Below, piece after piece: positions 1-5,258 of a stretch of 5,258 nucleotides of DNA. Below the pieces are notes generated by a model. The model was not told the DNA's origin. It ran no database searches and saw nothing but the letters and a program-made list of their open reading frames with translations. Every line of letters begins with the position of its first letter. Within the stretch, counting starts at the first letter, position 1. The position numbers and the translations under genes are program-made. Source of the stretch: Thermogutta sp. (lineage in GTDB: Bacteria; Planctomycetota; Planctomycetia; Pirellulales; Thermoguttaceae); NCBI RefSeq assembly GCF_014359955.1, contig NZ_JACIYL010000263.1:1-5258 (forward strand). The letters are read 5' to 3'.

Positions 1-1910
1 TTTTTGATCTCTGTCGAAGTGCTTTTCGAGCCGAGAATGCCGACCAACCCTACAAGGTCCAGCTCGTGCAGTCGACCGTGCGAGAGATTGTGCTGCTCGC
101 AATACGTGAGCATCTCCTCAAGTTCAGGATGGATGGTGAGCCATTCCTGCTGTCTGGTGCGGACAAAAACCGCCGCGTGGACTTCATAAACGAAATAGAC
201 GAGCTCGGGATCCAGGCGATCTCGGCGTTGCAGAACTTCAGGGCGGAACCGGTCCAAAAGCGGGCCCTGCTGGTACAGAAATAGAAGCTTGCACACTGCC
301 GACAGTTGCTCGTCAGAAAGGTGCGCGGGGTCGATGAAATGAATGAGCAGCGGGTCCGCCGTCTTGTCGATGAACCTCGCCAGTTCCTCCTGGTCAAAGT
401 CCAGATGGAGCTTTTGCCACACCTCGTGGAGGACTCGGGCTATGTGTGGGTCAGGAATCTCTTGCAGAATATGGGCCAGCAGTATTCGCGCCCATTGTTT
501 CTTCTGTGGGTCGCGCGCCGCTTCTTCCAGAGTCAGTGGTTCAAGAACCGGCCATCGCCATTTGGGGATGCTCTCCACAAGTCGGGATTCCACGTCCGTC
601 CACTTCCCGTCGGCAAAGCGTGAACTGACAAAAGAGACGTCGCGGAGCATCTTGAGAGTTCGCGGCTCGGTGGTGAAGACGGACTCTTCAAGAACTCTGA
701 GCTCCTCGCCGCCGCACCACTGCCGAGCGCGTGTTTCAACCCACGACCGATCCGATTCCGGAACACCAGTCAGGACGATTTGGGCTGGTTGATCGGTTTG
801 CCTTCCCAAATAAGAAACGAAAGAAATGAGCGGGGGTTGGGCTGCGTCCAGATCTCTGAGAAGCTGTTCAAAACCATCGGAGCGGGGATACCGCAACAAC
901 AGGAATTGCGCCTCCACGGGCCCCATGTCATTGTTGAAGGGGAGTTGATCGGGGGGAACGTGGTCCAGATGCGGATCAGAGAAAAGGGCTTCTTTCGTCC
1001 GCTCGGGATCCGAAACTTCATACCGGAGCAAATAGAGATTCTCTGTATCGCCGAAGCCGTTCTTTTTGAGTATGGTCGCACGTAACAGAGCCACCATCCC
1101 CAGGGGCCCTGTTTGATCCAGTTGCGCGCACCGTAAATAGGCTTCGGCTGCCCCCGGGTAATTGATCTGCCAGAGCCGGAGGTTTCCCAGACAGAACCAG
1201 GCTTGCGGTTCTTCAGGATTGGTTTCCAGGTAACGCTGGACCTCCTGTTCTGCGAGGGCGAAGCGGAACCGCACCACGTGTTGGTAAACGCGAGAATTGA
1301 GGTCCCGAAGCTCGTCCTTGAACAGGCCCGTTGTGGGCATTTGACGTAGTTCCAGGGGCACATCCTTGCGGTGGTACAACTGCTGCAGGAGTTCATCTGT
1401 GTCGGTGTGGTTCTGTGGATCGTAACGATGAGAAGCGATCCAGAGATACGCAATGGCCGCGGGGATGTGTCCCTGCTCGGCAAGCCACTCCGCCACGGTG
1501 GTCATGGCCGCCACGACTCGGTAATAAAAATATCCCTGGGCCTCGCACTGCTCCGCACAGCGTGCAAGGTTTTCGGTGGCCTCTTGAAAACGGTTCTCCA
1601 GGATTTGGGCGATGGCCAGTTCCGCCAGGGCAATGGGGCTGTCGGGGAACAGACGGACGAACTCCGCTGCCGATTTTGCGTGGTCCTCAACACAGCCTGC
1701 TGCCCGATCCAGGAGGCACTTGTACGCCCACAGGCACGCCCGATTGGGATCGCGTTCCAGCCAGGTCGTCACCTGCTGGCGTGCCGCCCGGCTCTGATCC
1801 GCCGTGATCAATTTCTCCAGGCGTTCCAATTGCGGCAAACAGTTACCCGCGCAGAACTTGACTTTCTTTCCCGTCCCGCCGGGACACATTGCGAATTTAT
1901 CAATCGCCAT
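1..1910 (-). CDS. TPR-like helical-repeat protein with degenerate N-terminal SEC-C motif (3' end outside window)
   Basis: The frame runs without a stop from an ATG at 1910 to the left edge: 636 codons, no terminator, so the C-terminus is missing. Residues 9-20 (CPGGTGKKVKFC) match the SEC-C zinc motif CPCGSGKKxKxCC/H in spacing and in the GKKxK core. Cys9 and Cys20 are kept, but the second and fourth metal ligands are Gly11 and Ala21. The rest is mostly alpha-helical. TPR-like helix pairs are visible around 80-120 (AELAIAQILENRFQEATENL), 143-160 and 214-265 (a clear unit: PQAWFCLGNLRLWQINYPGAAEAYLRCAQL). Beyond about 300 the repeats fade into helical sequence I cannot assign. There is no signal peptide or membrane segment, so it is probably cytoplasmic and a protein-protein scaffold. 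From memory, planctomycetes carry TPR proteins with this N-terminus; no function is established. The start is supported by a GGAG site 7 bases upstream. It is divergent from the sulfatase. Confidence 0.88.
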   Translation of the reverse strand, partial: MAIDKFAMCPGGTGKKVKFCAGNCLPQLERLEKLITADQSRAARQQVTTWLERDPNRACLWAYKCLLDRAAGCVEDHAKSAAEFVRLFPDSPIALAELAIAQILENRFQEATENLARCAEQCEAQGYFYYRVVAAMTTVAEWLAEQGHIPAAIAYLWIASHRYDPQNHTDTDELLQQLYHRKDVPLELRQMPTTGLFKDELRDLNSRVYQHVVRFRFALAEQEVQRYLETNPEEPQAWFCLGNLRLWQINYPGAAEAYLRCAQLDQTGPLGMVALLRATILKKNGFGDTENLYLLRYEVSDPERTKEALFSDPHLDHVPPDQLPFNNDMGPVEAQFLLLRYPRSDGFEQLLRDLDAAQPPLISFVSYLGRQTDQPAQIVLTGVPESDRSWVETRARQWCGGEELRVLEESVFTTEPRTLKMLRDVSFVSSRFADGKWTDVESRLVESIPKWRWPVLEPLTLEEAARDPQKKQWARILLAHILQEIPDPHIARVLHEVWQKLHLDFDQEELARFIDKTADPLLIHFIDPAHLSDEQLSAVCKLLFLYQQGPLLDRFRPEVLQRRDRLDPELVYFVYEVHAAVFVRTRQQEWLTIHPELEEMLTYCEQHNLSHGRLHELDLVGLVGILGSKSTSTEIK

Positions 1911-1917
1911 GGAAATT

Positions 1918-1930
1918 CTCCAACTCCTTT
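1918..1930 (-). promoter_or_regulatory. Ribosome binding site(s) of the helical-repeat gene
   Basis: On the minus strand, AAAGGAG (1930-1924) is followed by a second GGAG (1921-1918). The second lies 7 bases before the ATG at 1910, an ideal spacing; the first is 13 bases away. This doublet decides the start and excludes the internal Met at residue 8. Confidence 0.7.
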
Positions 1931-1951
1931 GACTTCACGTTCGTAGCTGCC

Positions 1952-1964
1952 GCCGGTTACCGGC
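1952..1964. repeat. Perfect palindrome GCCGGT-T-ACCGGC
   Basis: A 13-base inverted repeat with 6-base arms around one central base, centred 48 bases upstream of the minus-strand ATG at 1910. It could be an operator for a dimeric regulator or, as RNA, a small leader hairpin with a wider loop. Symmetry is the only evidence; the protein that would bind it is unknown. Confidence 0.45.
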
Positions 1965-1999
1965 TGCCGGCCCCAATGGCGACACCGATCTGTCCAGGT

Positions 2000-2019
2000 G
2001 TGCCCCGGGCACTCTTTTT
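2000..2019 (+). repeat. Palindrome GTGCCC-C-GGGCAC followed by a T-run
   Basis: Perfect 6-base arms around one base (2000-2012), then TCTTTTT on the plus strand to 2019. It resembles a short intrinsic terminator read in the plus direction, with a realistic 5-bp stem and CCG loop. No plus-strand gene precedes it, so terminator function is doubtful. It is enclosed by GACAC (1981-1985) and GTGTC (2034-2038), which can pair, suggesting a larger fold in the leader of the minus-strand gene. Confidence 0.35.
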
Positions 2020-2269
2020 GAGCGAGCATCGCCGTGTCCGACCGTGGCTCGGGCGAGTCTTCCCCGGTGCTGTTCGACGTACCCGAATGGCCGAGCCGAG
2101 CAGGCAGCAATTTTTCAAAAAAGTTATGGCTTCTTCGCAAAAGCTTAATGGTACCACACTTGACGAGGCGGCGGGAGCGGGAAAGCGGTTGACCCCTCCC
2201 CAGTGTTTGTGCAAAGATTCGCGAGTCGATCTCCGGGCGTGGGAATGGCCGTGTTGGGATGACGGGCAT

Positions 2270-2333
2270 CAATCGCAAGCATGTTCTGCCGTTCAGCCAG
2301 CGGGTAGTCCACCGCCAGCACACCAATCGCAAG
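2270..2333 (+). repeat. Two direct copies of CAATCGCAAG
   Basis: Identical 10-mers lie at 2270-2279 and 2324-2333, 54 bases apart start to start. The 8-mer core AATCGCAA occurs again at 2523-2530, between the candidate sulfatase promoter and the sulfatase start. The copies flank the GC-rich palindrome cluster. They may be sites for a regulator or remnants of a repeat element; three copies within 260 bases is more than expected by chance. Confidence 0.4.
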
Positions 2334-2349
2334 AACCGGTCAGCGTGCG

Positions 2350-2377
2350 GCAGGGGCACTTGATGAATCGCCCCTGC
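2350..2377. repeat. GC-rich inverted repeat 1 (GCAGGGGC ... GCCCCTGC)
   Basis: Perfect 8-bp arms at 2350-2357 and 2370-2377 enclose 12 bases in which TT/AA at 2360-2361 and 2366-2367 can also pair. The core from 2353 to 2374 has the form GGGGC-N5-NN-N5-GCCCC, 22 bases long, the same architecture as the next element at 2412. It would fold well in DNA or RNA on either strand. AAAA follows on the plus strand but is too short for a typical terminator tail. Confidence 0.65.
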
Positions 2378-2411
2378 AAAACGTGTTGCACGGATAAACT
2401 TCACTTCCCGT

Positions 2412-2433
2412 GGGGCGAATCGTGACTGGCCCC
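2412..2433. repeat. GC-rich inverted repeat 2 (GGGGC-N12-GCCCC)
   Basis: Exactly 22 bases, as in the preceding element: GGGGC, GAATC, GT, GACTG, GCCCC. Nine of ten arm positions pair (one G-T or A-C wobble depending on strand, and one G-G mismatch at 2417/2428). Its left half GGGGCGAATC resembles the reverse complement of the right half of the first element, GGGGCGATTC. This supports a shared origin. Confidence 0.6.
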
Positions 2434-2457
2434 TACCAGCCGGAATCGGCCAGGGGC
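2429..2457. repeat. GC-rich inverted repeat 3, sharing an arm with repeat 2
   Basis: GCCCCT (2429-2434) pairs with AGGGGC (2452-2457), and inside it GCCG (2439-2442) pairs with CGGC (2447-2450) around a GAAT loop. The two stems are separated by an uneven internal loop (4 versus 1 bases). The outer left arm is also the right arm of repeat 2, so the two hairpins exclude each other. Confidence 0.5.
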
Positions 2458-2493
2458 GGTGCGACGGGTTGCAAAAATAATAGGCCGTAATTG

Positions 2494-2522
2494 TTGACAA
2501 ATGGAGCAGACGTGGTCACACT
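2494..2522 (+). promoter_or_regulatory. Candidate sigma-70-type promoter of the sulfatase gene
   Basis: A perfect TTGACA -35 box lies at 2494-2499. At the ideal 17-base spacing, 2517-2522 reads CACACT, matching TATAAT at only three positions, so the -10 is weak. An A/T-rich stretch (2472-2482, AAAAATAATA) sits just upstream and could act as an UP element. A start near 2529 would give a leader of about 70 bases. Planctomycete promoters are poorly defined, so this is tentative. Confidence 0.3.
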
Positions 2523-2590
2523 AATCGCAAAATGGATTTCGTCGCGACCGCGGATGATCGGGTGATATCTCGCTTCAGTGACACCTTCTG

Positions 2591-2596
2591 GGGAGG
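2591..2596 (+). promoter_or_regulatory. Ribosome binding site deciding the sulfatase start
   Basis: GGGAGG lies 5 bases before the ATG at 2602. A longer in-frame start, GTG at 2578, would put this site inside the gene and add eight residues ahead of a well-formed signal peptide. The ATG is therefore preferred. Confidence 0.75.
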
Positions 2597-2601
2597 TCGT
2601 T

Positions 2602-4161
2602 ATGCGCGCGCCTCGCATTCTCTGTACTATTGGGATCGTTATTGCGACGCTGGGATGGCTCTCAAGGTCACTCCTCGCAGAAGAATCCGCCCAAAAGGCA
2701 AAAACGCAGCGTCCCAACATTCTCTTCATCATGGCGGATGACCATGCCTACCAGGCGCTGAGTTGCTATGGCTATGGCATCAATCAGACGCCGAATCTGG
2801 ATCGGCTTGCGAAAGAGGGAATGCTGTTTCGGAACTGTTTTGTGACGAACTCCATCTGTGGACCTTCCCGAGCGGTGATTCTCACCGGCAAGTATACTCA
2901 TCTCAACGGATTTGCCAGAAATGGTGACATCTTCGACGGGACGCAACAGACGGTGGCCAAACTGCTCCAGAAGGCCGGCTACCAGACGGCGATCATCGGC
3001 AAATGGCACCTGGGCAGCGATCCCACCGGTTTTGATCACTGGGAGATCCTGTTTGGACAGGGGCCATACTACAATCCGCCGATGAAGACACCGCAGGGGC
3101 GGGTGCTCCACGAGGGCTACACCACGGATGTCATCACTGACCTGGTTCTGGACTTCCTGAAGAACAAACGGGATCCTAACCGGCCCTTCTTCCTCATGTA
3201 TCATCACAAGGCTCCGCACCGGAACTGGTGCCCCGGCCCGCAGGAACTGGATCTTTACAAAGACGTGACGATCCCCGAGCCGCCGACGCTCTTTGATGAT
3301 TACGCCACGCGAGGCCGGGCGGCCCACGAACAGGAAATGACCATCGCGCGGCATCTGACCCCGCACGACCTGAAGCTAGTGCCGCAAATGGAAAAATTCA
3401 CGCCGGAACAGGCGGAACGCTTCTACAAAGCTTATGAAGCGGAAAACGAGGCCTTCAAGCAAGCGAATCTGCAAGGTGAAGACCTCGTCCGTTGGAAATA
3501 TCAGCGGTATTTGAAAGACTACCTCCGTTGTGTGGCGGGGGTGGACCGCAACGTGGGCCGGGTGCTGGATTACCTGGATCAATCAGGCCTTGCGGAGAAT
3601 ACAATCGTCATTTACACCTCCGACCAGGGTTTTTACCTCGGAGAGCACGGCTGGTTTGACAAGCGCTTCATGTATGAAGAATCGCTGCGGACGCCGCTTC
3701 TGGTCCGCTGGCCGGGACACACCCCGCCGGGCAGTGTCTGCGAAAAGATGGTCCTCAACTTGGACTTCCCCGAGACATTCCTCGATGTGGCGGGGGTTCC
3801 TATTCCGGAAGATATGCAGGGGCGCAGCCTGAAGCCACTTCTCGAAGGCAAGGACCCGCCAGACTGGCGAACGTCGATCTATTACCGTTACTATGAGTAT
3901 CCCGGTCCACACATGGTGCATAAACACTATGGTGTGCGGACAGAGCGGTACAAGCTCATCTACTTCTACGAGATCGACGAATGGGAACTGTACGATCTCC
4001 AGAAGGATCCGCACGAACTCCACAATGTGTATGGCGATCCGCAGTACGCCGATGTGGTGCGGGAACTCAAGGCCGAACTGGCCCGGTTGAGAAAGCTCTA
4101 CAAGGATGACGACACCATCCGGGGCGTGCCGGACCGGCCAGCGCCAGCGAAACGAGGGTAG
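2602..4161 (+). CDS. Exported type I (formylglycine) sulfatase
   Basis: Hydrolyses sulfate esters, probably on a carbohydrate, outside the cytoplasm. The 519-residue protein has a signal peptide (charged MRAPR, hydrophobic core about 6-20, likely cleavage after LLA at 24-26). The alkaline-phosphatase-like sulfatase domain follows: metal ligands Asp46-Asp47 (ADDHAY); the signature CGPSR at 86-90, where Cys86 would become formylglycine and Arg90 supports it; GKWHLG at 133-138 with Lys134 and His136; HHKAPH at 201-206; metal-site SDQG at 340-343 (Asp341, with Gln where many have Asn); Lys354. The C-terminal part (about 425-500, with [15 protein letters not shown]) matches the DUF4976 region common in this class. 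No catalytic residue appears missing. The general look recalls GlcNAc-6-sulfatase/mucin-desulfating types (SulfAtlas S1_11), but the substrate is a guess. No maturase is adjacent; it appears to be transcribed alone. Confidence 0.95.
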   Translation: MRAPRILCTIGIVIATLGWLSRSLLAEESAQKAKTQRPNILFIMADDHAYQALSCYGYGINQTPNLDRLAKEGMLFRNCFVTNSICGPSRAVILTGKYTHLNGFARNGDIFDGTQQTVAKLLQKAGYQTAIIGKWHLGSDPTGFDHWEILFGQGPYYNPPMKTPQGRVLHEGYTTDVITDLVLDFLKNKRDPNRPFFLMYHHKAPHRNWCPGPQELDLYKDVTIPEPPTLFDDYATRGRAAHEQEMTIARHLTPHDLKLVPQMEKFTPEQAERFYKAYEAENEAFKQANLQGEDLVRWKYQRYLKDYLRCVAGVDRNVGRVLDYLDQSGLAENTIVIYTSDQGFYLGEHGWFDKRFMYEESLRTPLLVRWPGHTPPGSVCEKMVLNLDFPETFLDVAGVPIPEDMQGRSLKPLLEGKDPPDWRTSIYYRYYEYPGPHMVHKHYGVRTERYKLIYFYEIDEWELYDLQKDPHELHNVYGDPQYADVVRELKAELARLRKLYKDDDTIRGVPDRPAPAKRG

Positions 4162-4171
4162 CCCCGCAAGA

Positions 4172-4208
4172 GGGACCACCTTCCGGGACGAACTCCTTTA
4201 CGGTCCCG
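4172..4208. terminator. Possible shared terminator: two competing hairpins between convergent genes
   Basis: In the 47-base gap between the sulfatase stop and the stop of the opposing gene, CGGGAC (4184-4189) pairs with GTCCCG (4203-4208). Alternatively GGGACC (4172-4177) pairs with GGTCCC (4202-4207). Each stem is a perfect 6 bp, and they share the right arm. Neither is followed by a clear T-run on either strand, so intrinsic termination is only possible, and Rho-dependent termination is equally likely. Confidence 0.35.
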
Positions 4209-4967
4209 TCAGAGAATCGGGAAAATCGCCAAAACAACCCACGGCATGACGAGGAGAACGCTCGCCGCGGCACGGAGGGCCCAGCGGTAACGCCCCCGCA
4301 AGGTGAGGTCCAGCCGCAAATAGCCCCATACCACGGTGAGCGTCCACACGGCGATTCCGAAAAAGGTCCCGAAGCGAGCCAGATTCATGGTGCCCTGGGT
4401 GAATCGCCAGATCTGCCTGAGGTACTGGTTCGCATTGTGGTCGAACGCCAACAAAACATACAGCGTGTGCATTTCGCGCTGTTGAGTGGAAGTGAGCTGG
4501 AAAAGCCGGGACTCCATGTAGCGTTCACGAAGGAGATTCGTCTCCACAAACGCCCAGGGTACTTTGACCCGGCCCCGTGCCTCTGGTCCGAGGACGAGTT
4601 CCACATAATCATCGATGGCGGCCTCCACTGCTGCCGGGAGGCGCGCCTCGCATTCAAGCGGGGACGCATACGGTCCAATCGCTACGGGCAAATGATACTC
4701 GCCACCCACCCGCTCGGCTCCCTGATCGACCCAGGCTGGACGGGAACGTGAGGCGGGCGGCGGTGCGGCATCGGTTATCCCGGATGTGTCCCGGATAGCC
4801 GGAGAAGGCTTTTTAGCAACGGTAGTAGAAGCGGCAATGGTCGATCCAGCAAGGTCCCGGTCGTTATCTGCTATTGTGTAACGGCTCGGATTCCCCGCCA
4901 CCAGGACGGTCAGTCCTGCGGTCGGCCCTGCCAAAAGAATCACGCAGATGAAGAACGAGTAAGCCAT
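4209..4967 (-). CDS. Planctomycete-type membrane protein of unknown function, 252 aa
   Basis: I know no function. An N-terminal hydrophobic segment (about 4-24, signal anchor or signal peptide) is followed by a low-complexity Ser/Thr/Ala/Pro linker (about 36-75). A compact, probably conserved domain spans 80-190, with YHLPVAIGPYASPLECEARLP at 91-111 (shown in part), EAAIDDYVELVLGPEARG at 115-132, and a tail of QLTSTQQREMHTLYVLLAFD. Two membrane segments close the protein (about 197-216 and 232-251), joined by a short loop with GYLRLDLTLRGRYR. I recall planctomycete proteins with the same order (GPY..LECE, YLGPEARG, LHVLLxFD, GYLKLDxATxGxYRGRLR); this is memory, not a search. The domain probably faces the periplasm. 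The ATG at 4967 is chosen because GGGAG lies 11 bases upstream; GTG at 4970 (8 bases) is nearly as good, and a GTG at 5006 would overlap the upstream gene. Likely co-transcribed with the gene ending at 4975. Confidence 0.85.
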   Translation of the reverse strand: MAYSFFICVILLAGPTAGLTVLVAGNPSRYTIADNDRDLAGSTIAASTTVAKKPSPAIRDTSGITDAAPPPASRSRPAWVDQGAERVGGEYHLPVAIGPYASPLECEARLPAAVEAAIDDYVELVLGPEARGRVKVPWAFVETNLLRERYMESRLFQLTSTQQREMHTLYVLLAFDHNANQYLRQIWRFTQGTMNLARFGTFFGIAVWTLTVVWGYLRLDLTLRGRYRWALRAAASVLLVMPWVVLAIFPIL

Positions 4968-4974
4968 CACAGGA

Positions 4975-5258
4975 TTATCTCCCGATTCGATGGGGTGATG
5001 GCGCACCGGCGAAACGACTTCTCACGAACCACGGGGCGGCCAGTTGCAGTGTGATTCCCATGCCCATGGCTGGAATCACCAACCACTGCGCCGGGAATAC
5101 CCACAGGGCGCCGGCCAGAAATGCTGCCACCCCAGGCCCGAAAACCCCCCAGAACCCAAAACGCCTCGGGCGCAGCGGGTCAGCGAGTCGCCACCAGCGG
5201 ACAAGCAGAAAAAGAGTGCCGAAACCGGCCACCATCGCCGGCAGCATGGGTTGACCAT
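4975..5258 (-). CDS. Small multi-pass membrane protein, C-terminal part (5' end outside window)
   Basis: The frame is open to the right edge (93 residues visible, TAA at 4977-4975), so the true start may lie outside; an ATG at 5247 is the first internal candidate. Counting from that Met, three hydrophobic segments are visible: about 1-18 (MVAGFGTLFLLV), 31-51 (WGVFGPGVAAFLAGALWVF) and 54-74 (WLVIPAMGMGITLQLAAPW). The loop between the first two is basic (RWWRLADPLRPRRFG), which by the positive-inside rule is cytoplasmic. The end is a short basic tail. No enzymatic motif is seen. It sits 7 bases upstream of the next minus-strand gene, whose ribosome site lies within its last codons, so the two are translationally coupled and probably work in the same membrane process. 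I do not recognise the function. Confidence 0.8.
   Translation of the reverse strand, partial: GQPMLPAMVAGFGTLFLLVRWWRLADPLRPRRFGFWGVFGPGVAAFLAGALWVFPAQWLVIPAMGMGITLQLAAPWFVRSRFAGAPSPHRIGR
4979..4983 (-). promoter_or_regulatory. Ribosome binding site inside the end of the upstream gene
   Basis: GGGAG on the minus strand overlaps the last two sense codons (GGG AGA) of the gene that stops at 4975. It serves the next start: 8 bases to GTG 4970, 11 to ATG 4967. This arrangement indicates translational coupling. Confidence 0.6.

Larger units (their letters stand above)
1911..2601. other. Divergent intergenic region, no convincing gene
   Basis: There are 691 bases between the two divergent starts. 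Open frames exist on both strands, the longest on minus being 1808-2500 and on plus 1889-2425. Their translations are rich in Arg, Ser, Pro and Cys, have no recognisable domain, and overlap the real genes out of frame, so I treat them as chance frames in GC-rich DNA. The region holds palindromes in the leader of the minus-strand gene, an A/T-rich patch at 2109-2125 (TTTTT-C-AAAAAA), a GC-rich palindrome cluster at 2350-2457 and a candidate plus-strand promoter near 2494. From about 2126 to 2269 I see nothing specific. Confidence 0.7.

Noticed and set aside
770..1483. Minus-strand open frame of 237 codons, and plus-strand frames at 343-792 and 1371-1946
   Set aside because: They are out-of-frame or antisense shadows of the single continuous frame 1910 to 1, which has a good start, a ribosome site and sensible protein composition.
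1889..2425. Plus-strand open frame of 178 codons
   Set aside because: Its start lies inside the opposing gene, no ribosome site was seen that sets it apart, and the translation shows no recognisable family or periodicity.
2452..2476. A possible third GGGGC-N12-GCCCC copy starting at 2453
   Set aside because: The right half reads TGCAA instead of GCCCC; only the trailing TGCAAAA resembles the sequence after the first element, which is too little to claim a copy.
1808..2500. Minus-strand open frame of 230 codons over the intergenic region
   Set aside because: It overlaps the first 103 bases of the helical-repeat gene out of frame, its composition is Arg/Ser/Pro/Trp-rich with no domain, and it spans the palindrome cluster. 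Likely a chance frame.
2578..2601. GTG at 2578 as the sulfatase start
   Set aside because: It would bury the GGGAGG site and place eight extra residues in front of a complete signal peptide beginning at the ATG at 2602.
2668..3366. Antisense open frame of 232 codons under the sulfatase
   Set aside because: It mirrors a well-conserved sulfatase frame; long antisense frames are expected in GC-rich genes.
4773..4800. Inverted repeat GGTTATC/GATAGCC with a duplicated TCCCGGAT (4778 and 4789)
   Set aside because: It lies within the low-complexity linker of the 252-aa membrane protein and is explained by short repetitive coding sequence there (R-D-T-S-G-I-T).
4861..4882. CGTTA...TAACG inverted repeat
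   Set aside because: Only 5-bp arms inside a coding region, expected by chance.

Overview
The window looks like ordinary chromosome from a bacterium of the phylum Planctomycetota. This is inferred from three things: a secreted formylglycine-type sulfatase, a tetratricopeptide-like protein whose N-terminus is a worn SEC-C-type motif (CPGGTGKKVKFC), and a pair of small membrane proteins of a kind I recall only from planctomycetes. No rRNA, tRNA, CRISPR array, transposase or phage gene is visible. Nothing is recognisable as a new multi-gene system.

Layout, left to right. (1) Positions 1-1910, minus strand: one unbroken reading frame of at least 636 codons that runs off the left edge, so its C-terminus is missing. 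It is a helical-repeat protein with an N-terminal zinc-motif remnant. (2) Positions 1911-2601: a divergent intergenic region of 691 bases with no convincing gene. Its left half, the leader of the minus-strand gene, holds short perfect palindromes. Its right half holds a cluster of GC-rich imperfect palindromes built as GGGGC-N12-GCCCC, a repeated CAATCGCAAG motif and a candidate promoter for the sulfatase. (3) Positions 2602-4161, plus strand: a complete 519-residue exported sulfatase with all main catalytic motifs. (4) Positions 4162-4208: a 47-base convergent gap with two competing short hairpins. (5) Positions 4209-5258, minus strand: two tightly coupled membrane-protein genes. The downstream one is complete (252 aa); the upstream one runs off the right edge.

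The sulfatase faces away from the helical-repeat gene and towards the membrane-protein pair, so it appears to be a single-gene transcription unit, probably for desulfating a polysaccharide or glycoprotein outside the cytoplasm. No sulfatase-maturating enzyme, glycoside hydrolase or transporter is next to it in this window. The two membrane proteins overlap in signals (7 bases between stop and start, with the ribosome site inside the upstream gene) and are almost certainly co-transcribed. Their function is unknown.

The least explained part is the palindrome cluster at 2350-2457. Its parts resemble a dispersed repeat family, and two of its hairpins compete for the same arm.
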